DNA of 64,000 nucleotides from Mycobacteroides immunogenum (GCF_001605725.1 NZ_CP011530.1:1798001-1862000), one strand, 5' to 3'; counted from the first letter of the stretch, positions 15,745 to 25,323 are shown. Program-made: numbers and translations. The notes: a model not told the origin generated them from the letters alone.

Positions 15745-17029
15745 GATTCAGTTCGACGGCGCGCAGGGCGTCGCCGACCAGCCCCGCCGCCAGCGTGTTG
15801 CCGCTCGACGGATCGATCAGCAGGAAGCTGCCCGCTGTGCGGTCCGCGACGTACTCGTCAACGCTGATCGCTTCGGCCAGGCGAATGCTGATCTGCCCGA
15901 TATCGTTGAGTTCCAACGATTCCGGCTGTGGATCGGCAGACAGGTTCTGCTCGTCGAAGCGCTCAACCAGCTCGCCGACGATCGCCGGAATCGTGCGGGT
16001 GCCGTGCTTGAGCAGCAGCCGCGCTCCGGCCTTCAAGGGCTTGTCGGCCAGCCAGCACACGGTGCCTTCGAGCTCCGAGACCGGTTCTGGGACATCGGGC
16101 GATGCGATGAGATCACCACGTGAGGCGTCCACATCGTCGGCAAGGATCAAGGTGACGCTGCGACCGGCCTCCGCCACCTCGAGTGGCCCGTCCGCGGTAT
16201 CGATACCCGCCACCGTGGTGCGCTGGCCGGCGGGGGAGATCACCACTTCGTCACCCACCCGCACGGCACCGGCGGCGACCTGGCCGGCGTAGCCGCGGTA
16301 ATCGGGATACTCGGCGGTGCGCGGCCGGATCACATATTGCACGGGGAAACGCAGGCCGATGGTGCCGGACGCTGCCTCTGATTCGCCATGCGCCGGAACC
16401 GATTCCAAGTGCTCGATGAGGGTGGGTCCGTTGTAGAAGCCGGTGCGCTCGCTGCGGCTGGCAATGTTGTCGCCGTGCAGTGCCGAGACCGGGATCTCGA
16501 CCACATTCTCGGGCTTCCAGCCCAGCGAGCTGGTCAGCTCGTTGAACTCGGCACTGATGGCCTCGAAGATGCGAGCGCTGTCGGGCACCAGGTCAATCTT
16601 GTTGACCGCCAGCACCAGTCGTGGCACGCCCAACAGCGCCAGCACCGCCGCGTGACGACGGGTCTGCTCGATGACGCCCTTGCGCGCGTCAACCAGCAGG
16701 ATCACCAGCTGCGCGGTCGAGGCTCCGGACACCGTGTTCCGGGTGTACTGCACGTGTCCGGGGGTGTCGGCCAGGATGAACGAGCGCTTGGGCGTCGCGA
16801 AGTAGCGGTACGCCACGTCGATGGTGATGCCCTGCTCGCGCTCGGCGCGCAGCCCGTCCACAAGCAGCGACAGGTCGGGGGCGTCGAGCCCACGTGACTC
16901 GGAAGCCTTTGTGACGGCGTCGAACTGGTCGATAAGCACCGATTTGGTGTCGTACAGCAGCCGGCCCACCAGGGTGGACTTACCGTCGTCGACGCTGCCG
17001 GCGGTGGCAATGCGTAGAAGATCAGACAT
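15737..17029 (-). CDS. cysN: sulfate adenylyltransferase subunit 1 (GTPase)
   Basis: A 430-residue translation-factor-like GTPase that drives ATP sulfurylase with CysD. Visible GTPase motifs: GSVDDGKST (G1, residue 11 onward), DTPGH (G3) and NKID (G4), followed by two beta-barrel domains. It ends without the APS kinase (CysC) domain that is fused to CysN in M. tuberculosis, which fits a pathway going directly through APS reductase. The ATG at 17029 shares a base with the cysD stop (TGATG). Confidence 0.95.
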   Translation of the reverse strand: MSDLLRIATAGSVDDGKSTLVGRLLYDTKSVLIDQFDAVTKASESRGLDAPDLSLLVDGLRAEREQGITIDVAYRYFATPKRSFILADTPGHVQYTRNTVSGASTAQLVILLVDARKGVIEQTRRHAAVLALLGVPRLVLAVNKIDLVPDSARIFEAISAEFNELTSSLGWKPENVVEIPVSALHGDNIASRSERTGFYNGPTLIEHLESVPAHGESEAASGTIGLRFPVQYVIRPRTAEYPDYRGYAGQVAAGAVRVGDEVVISPAGQRTTVAGIDTADGPLEVAEAGRSVTLILADDVDASRGDLIASPDVPEPVSELEGTVCWLADKPLKAGARLLLKHGTRTIPAIVGELVERFDEQNLSADPQPESLELNDIGQISIRLAEAISVDEYVADRTAGSFLLIDPSSGNTLAAGLVGDALRAVELNRA

Positions 17030-17955
17030 CAGAAATAGCCCTCTCGCTTGCGGTCTTCCATCGCCGCCTCGGACACTCGGTCATCGCCACGGGTCGCACC
17101 GCGTTCGGTGATCCGGGAGGAGGCCACCTCGGCCAGCACCGCGTGCACATCGGTGGCGTCCGAGAGCACCGCGCCGGTGGTCGAACCATCGCCGACGGTG
17201 CGGTAGCGCACCGAAAGTGTCTGCAGCTCCTCGCCATCGCGGGGACCACCCCACGGGCCGGGAGTCAGCAGCATGCCGTCCCGGTTGAACACCTCGCGCT
17301 CGTGCGCGTAGTAGAGGCTGGCCAGTTGCACGTTCTCGCGGGCGATGTAACGCCACACGTCGAGCTCGGTCCAGTTGCTGATCGGGAACACCCGCACATG
17401 CTCGCCCGGGGCATGTCGCCCGTTGTACAGACTCCACAGCTCGGGACGTTGCTTCTTGGGATCCCACTGGCCGAAAGCGTTGCGCAGACTGAAGATTCGC
17501 TCCTTGGCCCGCGAGCGCTCTTCGTCACGGCGTCCGCCGCCCAGCACCGCGTCGAACTTGTTGTCGGTGATGGCCTCAAGCAGAGGGATGGTCTGCAGCG
17601 GGTTACGGATTCCGTCCGGCCGCTCGGTCAGACGGCCGTCGGCCAGGTAGTCCTCGACATTCGAGACCACCAGGCGCAGGTTGTGGCGTTCCACGATCTC
17701 GTCGCGGAAGGCCAGCACCTCGGGGAGGTTGTGTCCGGTGTCGACGTGCAGCAGCGCGAAGGGAAGTGGTGCGGGCCAAAAGGCCTTGAGTGCGATGTGC
17801 AGCAGCACCGTCGAGTCCTTGCCGCCGGAGAACAGCAGCACCGGGCGCTCGAACTCCCCGGCCACTTCCCGGATGATGTGTATCGACTCGGATTCCAGGT
17901 CGGTGAGCGTCTCTGTCTGATTCAACACGGCTTCCGTTCCAATGTCAGTCGTCAT
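17029..17955 (-). CDS. cysD: sulfate adenylyltransferase subunit 2
   Basis: A 308-residue PP-loop enzyme making adenosine 5'-phosphosulfate from ATP and sulfate with CysN. The PP motif is LLFSGGKDSTV near residue 40; GGGRRDEERSRAKER and PISNWTELDVWRYI are family blocks. I set the start at ATG 17955, which overlaps the cysH stop by four bases, rather than an upstream in-frame GTG. The C-terminus SEAAMEDRKREGYF is typical. Confidence 0.95.
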   Translation of the reverse strand: MTTDIGTEAVLNQTETLTDLESESIHIIREVAGEFERPVLLFSGGKDSTVLLHIALKAFWPAPLPFALLHVDTGHNLPEVLAFRDEIVERHNLRLVVSNVEDYLADGRLTERPDGIRNPLQTIPLLEAITDNKFDAVLGGGRRDEERSRAKERIFSLRNAFGQWDPKKQRPELWSLYNGRHAPGEHVRVFPISNWTELDVWRYIARENVQLASLYYAHEREVFNRDGMLLTPGPWGGPRDGEELQTLSVRYRTVGDGSTTGAVLSDATDVHAVLAEVASSRITERGATRGDDRVSEAAMEDRKREGYF

Positions 17956-18665
17956 GAGGCGTGCAACCCGCATTCTGTCTTGGCGAGGCCCTGCCAGCGT
18001 CCGCTTCGTGCGTCGCCACCGAGTGCCGGCTTGGCCGTGCAGGGAGCACAGCCGATCGACGGATAGCCCTCATCCACAAGCGGATTCACCAGGGTGCCGT
18101 GCTCGTCGATGTACTTCTGCATGTCCTCGTCGGACCAGGCCGCGATGGCGTTGATCTTCACCAGTCCGAATGCCTCGTCGAAGCTGATCAACGGCGCGTT
18201 GGCGCGTGTCGGTGCATCGACGCGGCGCAGTCCCGTCACCCAGGCGGAGTACCCGGCCAGTGACTTACGCAGCGGCACCACCTTGCGCAGGCGGCAGCAT
18301 TCGCCGGGATCAGTGGAGAACAGGTCCTTGCCCACCAACTCGTCCTGTTGCGCCACCGACTGCTCGGGGGCCACATTGACGATGTGGATGTCGTACACCG
18401 ATTCCACGGCATCGCGGGTGCCGATGGTCTCGGCGAAGTGATACCCGGTGTCCAGGAACAACACATCGACACCCGGACGCACCTGTACGGCAAGGTCAAC
18501 CAGCACCGCGTCCTGCATGTTGGAGGCCACCACATAGTTGCCGCCGAAGTTCTCGTCGGTCCACCGCAGCAGCTCCTCGGCGGAGGCGTCTTGCAGCTCG
18601 GCGGCACCGCGTTCGGCCAGCGCGCGCAGCGCGTCGAGATCCTTGGTGGTTGTCTTCGGGCTCAT
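17952..18665 (-). CDS. cysH: phosphoadenylyl/adenylyl-sulfate reductase (APS type)
   Basis: A 237-residue reductase that converts APS to sulfite using thioredoxin. The ECCRLRKV pair near residue 121 and CAPC near residue 204 are the four Cys ligands of the 4Fe-4S cluster that mark APS-specific enzymes. The C-terminal ECGLH carries the catalytic Cys. Start ATG 18665 overlaps the sirA stop by four bases; an upstream GTG would intrude into sirA. Assimilatory, cytosolic. Confidence 0.94.
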   Translation of the reverse strand: MSPKTTTKDLDALRALAERGAAELQDASAEELLRWTDENFGGNYVVASNMQDAVLVDLAVQVRPGVDVLFLDTGYHFAETIGTRDAVESVYDIHIVNVAPEQSVAQQDELVGKDLFSTDPGECCRLRKVVPLRKSLAGYSAWVTGLRRVDAPTRANAPLISFDEAFGLVKINAIAAWSDEDMQKYIDEHGTLVNPLVDEGYPSIGCAPCTAKPALGGDARSGRWQGLAKTECGLHAS

Positions 18666-20344
18666 CGCAAGTCCGCCTCCTCGGCGCGAACGGCCCACTG
18701 CGCGAAGCGCTCTCCATCGGTGCGCTGTGCGACGAAGTTGCGCACCACCCGGTCGATGTAGTCGCCGAGCTCGGTGCTGGTGACCTTGTGCTGACGCAGC
18801 TTGCGGCCGAAACCACTGTCCAGGCCCAGGCTTCCGCCCAGGTGCACCTGGAATCCCTCGACGCTGTTGCCCTCACCGTCGTCCACCATCTGGCCCTTGA
18901 AGCCGATATCGGCGACCTGCGAGCGTGCGCACGAGTTGGGGCATCCGTTGATGTTGATGGTGACGGGTGTGTCGAGCTGGGCGTTCAGGTCGTCGAGGCG
19001 CCGGTCCAGCTCCGGCACCAAATCCTGTGCGCGCTTGCGGGTCTCGGTGAACGAGAGCTTGCAGAACTCGATGCCGGTGCACGCCATCAGGTTCTTGCGC
19101 CAGTGCGATGGCTGCGACGGCAGACCCAGCGCGTCGAGTCCGGCCACGAGCGCGGGCAACTCGTCATCGCTCACATCGAGGATGATCAGCTTCTGGTACG
19201 GGGTGAAACGGACGCGGTTCGAACCGGCCTTCTCGGCAAGATCGGCAACCGCCGACAGGATGGTGCCGGACACCCGGCCGGCAATGGGGGAGACCCCAAC
19301 GGCGTTGAGCCCGTTCTTGAGTCGCTGCACACCGACGTGGTCGATGGGGCGTGCCGGCTGCTCCGGAGCGGGTCCGTCGAGCAACGGCCGCTTGAGGTAC
19401 TCGGTTTCGAGAACCTCGCGGAACTTTTCGACGCCCCAATCCTTGACCAGGAACTTGAGACGCGCCTTGGAGCGCAGGCGCCGGTAGCCATAGTCACGGA
19501 AGATGCTGACAACGCCCTCCCAGACATCGGGTACCTCGTCCAGGGGCACCCACACACCGAGGCGCTGGGCCAGCATGGGGTTGGTCGACAGGCCGCCGCC
19601 TACCCATACGTCCAGGCCCGGGCCGTGCTCGGGGTGCACCACGCCGATGAACGCGACGTCGTTGATCTCGTGCACCACGTCCTGCAGGCCGGAGATCGCC
19701 GTCTTGAATTTGCGGGGAAGGTTGGCGTACTCCTTCTTCCCGATGTACCGGCGCACGATCTCGTCGATGGCGGGCGTCGGATCGAGCACCTCATCCAGGG
19801 ATTCGCCGGCCAGCGGCGAGCCGAGGATCACGCGGGGGCAATCGCCGCAGGCCTGCGTCGTGTACAGGCCCACCTCGTCGAGACGGCGCCAGATCTCCGG
19901 CATGTCCTCGACGCGGATCCAGTGGTACTGCACGTTCTCGCGGTCGGAGAGATCTGCGGTGTCGCGCGCGTAGGTGGTGGACAGATCGCCCAGGGTGCGC
20001 AGCGCCGCGGTCGTCAGTGCGCCGCCGTCCGAACGCACCCGCAACATGAAGTGGTCGTCCTCGAGCATGTCGGTGTTCTCGTCACCGGTCCAGGTGCCGT
20101 CGAAACCGGGCTTGCGCTGGGTGTACAGCCCCCACCACCGGAACCGGCCCCGCAGGTCGGTCTTGTCGATGCTCTCGAAGCCCTTATGGGCATAGATGGT
20201 CTCGATGCGCTCGCGCACGTTCAGCGGGTGGTCGTCCTTCTTCACCTGCTCGTTGGGGTTCAGCGGTTCGTGTTCGCCGAGTGCCCATTGGCCCTCGCTG
20301 CGCTGTTGCTTGGGGCGCGCGGGCCGGGTCTCACTGGTTGTCAT
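18662..20344 (-). CDS. sirA: ferredoxin-type sulfite reductase
   Basis: A 560-residue sirohaem and 4Fe-4S enzyme reducing sulfite to sulfide (NirA/Rv2391 lineage). Cluster ligands are CTGIEFC near residue 421 and NGCPNSC near 464; TQACGDCPRVILGSP lies in the second half-repeat. The ATG at 20344 is preceded by AGGAG at good spacing; the frame extends further upstream but lacks support there. First structural gene of the sirA-cysH-cysD-cysN-che1 operon, preceded by a Cys-rich leader peptide. Confidence 0.94.
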   Translation of the reverse strand: MTTSETRPARPKQQRSEGQWALGEHEPLNPNEQVKKDDHPLNVRERIETIYAHKGFESIDKTDLRGRFRWWGLYTQRKPGFDGTWTGDENTDMLEDDHFMLRVRSDGGALTTAALRTLGDLSTTYARDTADLSDRENVQYHWIRVEDMPEIWRRLDEVGLYTTQACGDCPRVILGSPLAGESLDEVLDPTPAIDEIVRRYIGKKEYANLPRKFKTAISGLQDVVHEINDVAFIGVVHPEHGPGLDVWVGGGLSTNPMLAQRLGVWVPLDEVPDVWEGVVSIFRDYGYRRLRSKARLKFLVKDWGVEKFREVLETEYLKRPLLDGPAPEQPARPIDHVGVQRLKNGLNAVGVSPIAGRVSGTILSAVADLAEKAGSNRVRFTPYQKLIILDVSDDELPALVAGLDALGLPSQPSHWRKNLMACTGIEFCKLSFTETRKRAQDLVPELDRRLDDLNAQLDTPVTININGCPNSCARSQVADIGFKGQMVDDGEGNSVEGFQVHLGGSLGLDSGFGRKLRQHKVTSTELGDYIDRVVRNFVAQRTDGERFAQWAVRAEEADLR

Positions 20345-20449
20345 GGTGCTCCTAACGAAGGCAGGCACAGTCGTGGGCGACACACCGGGGGGCTGACCGG
20401 AGGCGCAGATCCTCACGACCGTTCGGGTGGCAGACGGGGCAGGACTACG

Positions 20450-20533
20450 TCAGTAAGGGAGACAACACGCGCTACAGACACGCTTCAGGTCGATATGCCG
20501 CCGTGCGACAAGAGGAACCTGATGTGTGCTCAC
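20450..20533 (-). CDS. 27-residue cysteine-rich leader peptide of the sulfite-reduction operon
   Basis: Minus-strand GTG at 20533 opens 27 codons; the product contains RRHIDLKRVCSACC, with three Cys codons in five positions just before the end. The RHxDL-RVxSA-C pattern is the recognised leader-peptide motif upstream of sulfur genes across actinobacteria, and mycobacterial poly-Cys leaders act as cysteine-responsive attenuators. It ends 105 bases before sirA. A weak -10 (CACAAT) seven bases upstream would make it leaderless. This is the best supported of the two leaders in the window. Confidence 0.8.
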   Translation of the reverse strand: MSTHQVPLVARRHIDLKRVCSACCLPY

Positions 20534-20682
20534 GCTGCCAATTGTGCCATGTAACGGCAGGACCCCACGCCACCGGGGCGTAATTCCGCTCATTGTGAGC
20601 AAAACCTCCAATCGGTGTGGGGGATTCCCGCCACCAACCACACAGATTTTTTCTCCCGTCGCCCCTGGCACACACTTGACGG

Positions 20683-21858
20683 GTGAGGCCCGAGACGATC
20701 GCCACCCTGCCGCCCCTGGTGCCGGCGCCCGGGCGTCCCTTCGGGATCTACGTACACGTCCCGTTCTGCGCCACACGCTGCGGATACTGCGATTTCAACA
20801 CCTACACGGCCGACGAGCTGGGGGACGGGACCTCGCCCGCGGGCTGGCTGGAGGCGTTGCGCGCCGAGCTCGAAATGGCTGCCCGCACCCTTGAGACGAA
20901 TCCGCCGGTGGAGACGGTGTTCGTCGGTGGTGGCACGCCATCCCTGCTGGGCGGTGCCGGGCTGGCCGAGGTGCTCGACGCGATCGGCACGCATTTCACG
21001 CTGGCGCCGGGGGCTGAGGTCACCACGGAGGCGAATCCCGAATCCACCTCGCCACAGTTCTTCGACGCGATCCGCGCCGCCGGGTACACCCGGGTCTCGC
21101 TGGGCATGCAGTCCGCGGCCCCGCACGTCCTGGCCACGCTCGATCGCGTGCATGCCCCGGGACGGGCGGTGGCGGCCGCGGGGGAGGCGCGTGCGGCGGG
21201 TTTGGCGCACGTCAACCTCGATCTCATCTACGGCACGCCGGGCGAGACCGACGACGACCTGCGCAGGTCCATCGCGGCCGTGCTCGAGGCCGGGGTCGAT
21301 CACGTGTCGGCGTACGCGCTGGTCGTGGAGGAGGGCACCGCCCTCGCGCGGCGGGTGCGCCGCGGTGAACTGCCGAACCCTGACGAGGACGCGCTCGCCG
21401 ACCGGTACCAACTGCTGGACGCCGCCTTGTCGGAGGCGGGGCTGGATTGGTACGAGGTGTCCAACTGGGCGCGGCCCGGCGGTCAGTGCCGCCACAACCT
21501 CGGCTACTGGGCGGGCGGTGACTGGTGGGGCGCCGGACCGGGCGCCCACGGACACGTCAACGGAGTGCGATGGTGGAACGTCAAGCACCCCAACACGTAT
21601 GCCAAGCAGCTAGGGCAGGGGCAGTTGCCCGTCGGCGGGCACGAGATTCTCGGCCCGGCCGAGCGGCACACCGAAGACGTCTTGCTGGCAGTGCGGCTCA
21701 ACACCGGAATCGCGTTGGCCGACTTGACCGTTGACGAACGCGGCCGGGTGCCGTCGGTGGTGGATCGCGGGCTCATCCGGCTGGTAGGTGATCGGTTGGT
21801 GCTGACCGATCAGGGGCGGCTGCTTGCCGACGGTGTGGTCCGCACGATTCTGGACTGA
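20683..21858 (+). CDS. hemW: radical SAM coproporphyrinogen oxidase-like haem protein (HemN/HemW)
   Basis: A 391-residue radical SAM enzyme starting at GTG 20683. CATRCGYC (Cys29, 33, 36) binds the 4Fe-4S cluster; FVGGGTPSLL, EANPES and GMQSAAPHVL follow. The length and sequence suit the HemW/HemN group annotated as hemN (Rv2388c) in mycobacteria. HemW proteins act as haem chaperones rather than true oxidases, so the enzymatic name is uncertain. Divergent from the sulfur-reduction operon. Confidence 0.88.
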   Translation: MRPETIATLPPLVPAPGRPFGIYVHVPFCATRCGYCDFNTYTADELGDGTSPAGWLEALRAELEMAARTLETNPPVETVFVGGGTPSLLGGAGLAEVLDAIGTHFTLAPGAEVTTEANPESTSPQFFDAIRAAGYTRVSLGMQSAAPHVLATLDRVHAPGRAVAAAGEARAAGLAHVNLDLIYGTPGETDDDLRRSIAAVLEAGVDHVSAYALVVEEGTALARRVRRGELPNPDEDALADRYQLLDAALSEAGLDWYEVSNWARPGGQCRHNLGYWAGGDWWGAGPGAHGHVNGVRWWNVKHPNTYAKQLGQGQLPVGGHEILGPAERHTEDVLLAVRLNTGIALADLTVDERGRVPSVVDRGLIRLVGDRLVLTDQGRLLADGVVRTILD

Positions 21859-21866
21859 CGCGGCGC

Positions 21867-22175
21867 TCAGACCACCCGCAGCTGGTCCATATCGAAAACT
21901 CTCGCGTGCAACACAACCCGGTTGCGCAGCGCGGCGCGCACGGCCCGGTGCAGCCCGTCCTCCAGATAGATGACGCCCTGCCATTTGACGGCATGGGGAA
22001 ACAGGTCCCCGTAGAACGTGGAGTCTTCGCTCAGCAGCCGGTCCAGTGCGAGGACCGTGGTGGTGGTGACGAGCTCGTCGAGACGGATCTGCCGGGGCGG
22101 GATGCGTGACCAATCCCTGGTGGAGAGCCCGTGTTCTGGATACGGCTTCCCCTCGCGTACACCCTTAAAGATCAT
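21867..22175 (-). CDS. small ParB/sulfiredoxin-fold-like protein (102 aa)
   Basis: A 102-residue protein, convergent with hemW and divergent from hrcA, in the position of Rv2375 of M. tuberculosis. The segment RIPPRQIRLDEL followed by VIYLEDGLHRAVRAAL resembles the ParB-like DGHHR motif, in which the nucleotide-binding site lies. The C-terminus RVFDMDQLRVV is typical of a final strand. No DNA-binding domain is attached. I suggest a ParB/Srx fold by motif only; the role is unknown. Confidence 0.7.
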   Translation of the reverse strand: MIFKGVREGKPYPEHGLSTRDWSRIPPRQIRLDELVTTTTVLALDRLLSEDSTFYGDLFPHAVKWQGVIYLEDGLHRAVRAALRNRVVLHARVFDMDQLRVV

Positions 22176-22248
22176 CGGTGACGAGCCTCCATAACACCTG
22201 AGATTAGCGTGGACGGCTACGGCGGAGGGGCGGAGCGGCCCGGCCCCG

Positions 22249-22254
22249 TAAAAT
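22249..22254 (+). promoter_or_regulatory. -10 box (TAAAAT) upstream of hrcA
   Basis: TAAAAT fits TANNNT; transcription would begin near 22261, giving a leader of about 25 bases that includes GGGAGG before the ATG at 22287. I see no CIRCE inverted repeat here. Confidence 0.4.
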
Positions 22255-22286
22255 GAGGGGCAAAATCACGCGCGAGGGAGGTGACC

Positions 22287-23312
22287 ATGGCGAGTGCCGA
22301 TGACCGGCGTTTCGAGGTGCTGCGTGCCATCGTCGCCGACTACGTCACCACCAAGGAACCGATCGGCTCCAAGGCCCTGGTCGACAGGCATAGCCTCGGC
22401 GTTTCCAGCGCCACCGTCCGCAACGATATGGCGGTACTGGAGGCAGAGGGCTACATCGCCCAGCCGCACACCAGTTCGGGGCGTATCCCCACAGAAAAGG
22501 GCTACCGCGAATTCGTCAACCGCCTCGAGGACGTCAAACCGCTCTCGGGTGCCGAGCGCAAGGCCATCCTGAATTTCCTGGAGGGCGGCGTCGACCTCGA
22601 CGACGTGTTGCGCCGGGCGGTGCGGCTGTTGGCGCAGATGACCCGCCAGGTTGCCGTCGTGCAGTACCCGACGCTGTCCTCGTCCAGCGTGCGCCACCTG
22701 GAAGTGGTGTCCCTCAGCCCGGCCCGGCTGCTACTGGTGGTGATCACCGACACCGGCCGCGTCGATCAGCGGATCGTCGAGCTGGGCGATGTCATCAACG
22801 ACGAACAGCTTGGCCGCCTGCGCCTATTGCTGGGTGCGGCACTGGACGGCAAGAAGCTCTCTGAGGCGTCGGTGGCCGTCGCCGAGCTGGCCGAACAGTC
22901 CTCCGATGACCTCCGCAATGCCCTCACCAGGGCCGCGACGGTCCTGGTGGAGACGCTCGTCGAGCATCATGAGGAACGCCTGCTGCTGGGTGGCACGGCC
23001 AACCTGACCCGCAATGCCGCCGATTTCGGCGGACAGCTGCGCACCGTGCTGGAGGCGCTGGAAGAGCAGGTCGTGGTGCTGCGCTTGCTCGCCGCGCAGC
23101 AGGAGGCAGGCCGGGTGACCGTGCATATCGGTCACGAAACCGCGGCCGAGCAGATGATTGGTACCTCCGTCGTCTCCACCCCGTATGGTGCGGGCGGAGC
23201 GGTATTCGGCGGCATGGGTGTGCTGGGGCCCACACGGATGGACTATCCGGGAACCATCGCGAATGTCGCGGCGGTTGCCATGTATATCGGCGAAGTGCTA
23301 GCCAACCGCTAG
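22287..23312 (+). CDS. hrcA: heat-inducible transcription repressor HrcA
   Basis: A 341-residue repressor of groE-type heat-shock genes that binds CIRCE operators. The N-terminal winged helix includes [13 protein letters not shown] and [13 protein letters not shown], then [18 protein letters not shown]; the C-terminal GAF-like part has HIGHETA and [23 protein letters not shown] choose ATG 22287 because GGGAGG lies about 5 bases upstream; a GTG at 22281 is the alternative. dnaJ2 follows after 40 bases, as in other mycobacteria. Confidence 0.95.
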   Translation: MASADDRRFEVLRAIVADYVTTKEPIGSKALVDRHSLGVSSATVRNDMAVLEAEGYIAQPHTSSGRIPTEKGYREFVNRLEDVKPLSGAERKAILNFLEGGVDLDDVLRRAVRLLAQMTRQVAVVQYPTLSSSSVRHLEVVSLSPARLLLVVITDTGRVDQRIVELGDVINDEQLGRLRLLLGAALDGKKLSEASVAVAELAEQSSDDLRNALTRAATVLVETLVEHHEERLLLGGTANLTRNAADFGGQLRTVLEALEEQVVVLRLLAAQQEAGRVTVHIGHETAAEQMIGTSVVSTPYGAGGAVFGGMGVLGPTRMDYPGTIANVAAVAMYIGEVLANR

Positions 23313-23352
23313 CAGTATGTGAAACAGATAGCAACGGAACGAGATCAACACA

Positions 23353-24498
23353 GTGGCGCGTGATTACTACGGCATCCTCGGGGTGAGCAAGGGTGCCAGC
23401 GACAGCGAGCTCAAGCGGGCGTATCGCAAGCTCGCCCGCGAGCTGCACCCCGACATCAACCCCGATGAGCAGGCGCAGGCCCGGTTCAAGGAAGTCAGCA
23501 TCGCCTACGAGGTGCTGACCGATCCGGAGAAGCGGCGCGTTGTCGACCTCGGCGGCGATCCGCTGGAGAACGGCGGCGGCGGCAACGGGTTCGGTGGTTT
23601 CGGCTCGGGCTTCGGTGGCCTGGGCGATGTCTTCGAGGCGTTCTTCGGCGGTTCGGCCGGCGGATCACGTGGTCCGCGCGGCCGGGTTCAGCCCGGGTCC
23701 GACTCCCTACTGCGGATGCGCCTGGAACTGGTGGAATGCGCGACCGGCGTCAGCAAGCAGGTGACGGTCGACACCGCGATTCTGTGCGACGGATGTGCGG
23801 GCAAGGGCACCCACGGCAACTCGGCGCCCAGCGCCTGCGAGACCTGTGGTGGCCGCGGCGAGGTGCAGACGGTGCAGCGGTCCCTGCTTGGCCAGGTGTT
23901 GACTTCGCGCCCCTGCCCGACGTGCCAGGGCGCCGGTGAGGTCATCACCGATCCGTGTCACAAGTGCGGTGGCGACGGCCGGGTGCGGGCGCGCCGCGAG
24001 ATCACGGTCAAGATCCCGGCCGGTGTCGGCGACGGGATGCGGGTGCGCCTGGCGGCACAGGGTGAGGTCGGCCCCGGCGGCGGTCCGGCCGGTGACCTGT
24101 ACGTCGAGGTGCACGAGAAGCCGCATGATGTCTTCATTCGCGACGGCGATGACTTGCACTTCACGGTCCGGGTCCCGATGGCGGAGGCGGCGCTGGGCAC
24201 CAGCGTGTCCGTCGAAGCGATCCTCGACGGCGACACCACCATCAGGGTCGAGCCTGGCTCGCAGCCCGGATCGGTGGTGACGCTGCGCGGCAAGGGCATG
24301 CCTCACCTGCGTACCGGTGTGCGCGGCAATCTGCACGCCCACCTCGACGTGGTAGTGCCGACCCGGCTGGATTCCAAGGAACGCGAGCTTTTGAAGGATT
24401 TCCGGGCCCGCAACAAGGAGAGTGCCGAGGTCGTCTGGGCCGAGTCCGCGTCCGGCGGGGTGTTCTCGCGGCTGCGCGAGGCCTTCACGGGTCGGTAG
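23353..24498 (+). CDS. dnaJ2: chaperone protein DnaJ (DnaJ2)
   Basis: A 381-residue type I J-protein starting with GTG. The J domain has HPD at residues 32-34, then a Gly/Phe-rich stretch (about 75-105) and four zinc repeats: [24 protein letters not shown] and CHKCGGDG. C-terminal substrate-binding domains follow. It stimulates DnaK ATPase and delivers unfolded clients. The pairing with hrcA marks it as DnaJ2 rather than the dnaK-linked DnaJ1. Confidence 0.95.
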   Translation: MARDYYGILGVSKGASDSELKRAYRKLARELHPDINPDEQAQARFKEVSIAYEVLTDPEKRRVVDLGGDPLENGGGGNGFGGFGSGFGGLGDVFEAFFGGSAGGSRGPRGRVQPGSDSLLRMRLELVECATGVSKQVTVDTAILCDGCAGKGTHGNSAPSACETCGGRGEVQTVQRSLLGQVLTSRPCPTCQGAGEVITDPCHKCGGDGRVRARREITVKIPAGVGDGMRVRLAAQGEVGPGGGPAGDLYVEVHEKPHDVFIRDGDDLHFTVRVPMAEAALGTSVSVEAILDGDTTIRVEPGSQPGSVVTLRGKGMPHLRTGVRGNLHAHLDVVVPTRLDSKERELLKDFRARNKESAEVVWAESASGGVFSRLREAFTGR

Positions 24499-24505
24499 CG
24501 GGTTC

Positions 24506-25282
24506 ATGGCGGCCGCCACGATCTTCTACGTCGATAGTGTTCCCGCGGTGGGTGAGCGGGTGATCCTGGACGGGGATGAGGGACACCACGCGACACGGGT
24601 GCTGCGCATGCGGGTCGGCGAGTCCGTCATGGTGTGCGATGGTGCCGGCGAGGTCGGTGACGGCGTGGTGTCCTCGGTTGAGCGCGCCGGCCTGACCATC
24701 GAGGTGACCGAACGTTGGAGCGTGGCCGCTGCGAGTCCCAAAGTGACTGTGGTGCAAGCGCTTCCCAAGTCGGATCGTTCGGAGCTGGCGGTCGATCTGG
24801 CGGTGGAGGCGGGAGTCGACGAGATCGTCCCGTGGCAGGCGCAGCGGTGTGTGTCGCGCTGGGACGCCGCCAAGTCGGAGAAGGGGCAGCGGCGCTGGGA
24901 GGCGGTGGCGGGCGCGGCATCGCGCCAGTCGCGCCGGGCCTACGTGCCGGCGGTGCGCGAACTGCATTCGACGGCGCAGCTGGCCGAGTTGGTGCGTGCC
25001 CGCGCGGCGGACGGGGCCGTGGTGTTGGTGCTGCATGAATCCGCGGACTCGGGGCTCGGCGCCCTGGCGCAGCGGTTCGCGTCGGCGCCGTCGGTGGTGT
25101 TGATCGTGGGCCCCGAGGGTGGCGTCGCCGACGAGGAGCTGCGGGTTTTGGTCGACGCGGGTGCCGCTCCGGTGCGTTTGGGGCCGACGGTGTTGCGTAC
25201 CTCCAGTGCCGCGGCAGTCGCGCTCGGCGCGCTCGGGGTGCTGACGGATCGCTGGGCCGCTGGCCCGCTGGTGCACCGGTGA
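24506..25282 (+). CDS. rsmE: 16S rRNA (uracil(1498)-N(3))-methyltransferase
   Basis: A 258-residue SPOUT-family enzyme that methylates U1498 of 16S rRNA. Features: an N-terminal PUA-like part (DEGHHATRVLRMRVG), then SKSDRSELAVDLAVEAGVDEIVPW, and the C-terminal knot with IVGPEGGVADEEL and RLGPTVLRTSSAAAVAL. The ATG at 24506, 7 bases after dnaJ2, is chosen; the longer frame would overlap dnaJ2. Confidence 0.93.
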   Translation: MAAATIFYVDSVPAVGERVILDGDEGHHATRVLRMRVGESVMVCDGAGEVGDGVVSSVERAGLTIEVTERWSVAAASPKVTVVQALPKSDRSELAVDLAVEAGVDEIVPWQAQRCVSRWDAAKSEKGQRRWEAVAGAASRQSRRAYVPAVRELHSTAQLAELVRARAADGAVVLVLHESADSGLGALAQRFASAPSVVLIVGPEGGVADEELRVLVDAGAAPVRLGPTVLRTSSAAAVALGALGVLTDRWAAGPLVHR

Positions 25283-25317
25283 GCCCTAATCGCGTGGAGG
25301 CTGACGGTTGCCGGCGG

Positions 25318-25323
25318 TAAACT
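25318..25323 (+). promoter_or_regulatory. -10 box (TAAACT) upstream of phoH
   Basis: TAAACT matches TANNNT and lies 43 bases before the phoH GTG, so this transcript would have a short leader containing AAGCAGG. Likely promoter of the phoH-ybeY-CNNM-era operon; prediction only. Confidence 0.35.

Noticed and set aside
18650..20554. 634-codon plus-strand open frame opposite sirA
   Set aside because: Antisense shadow of a clear sulfite reductase; no ribosome site and biased composition.
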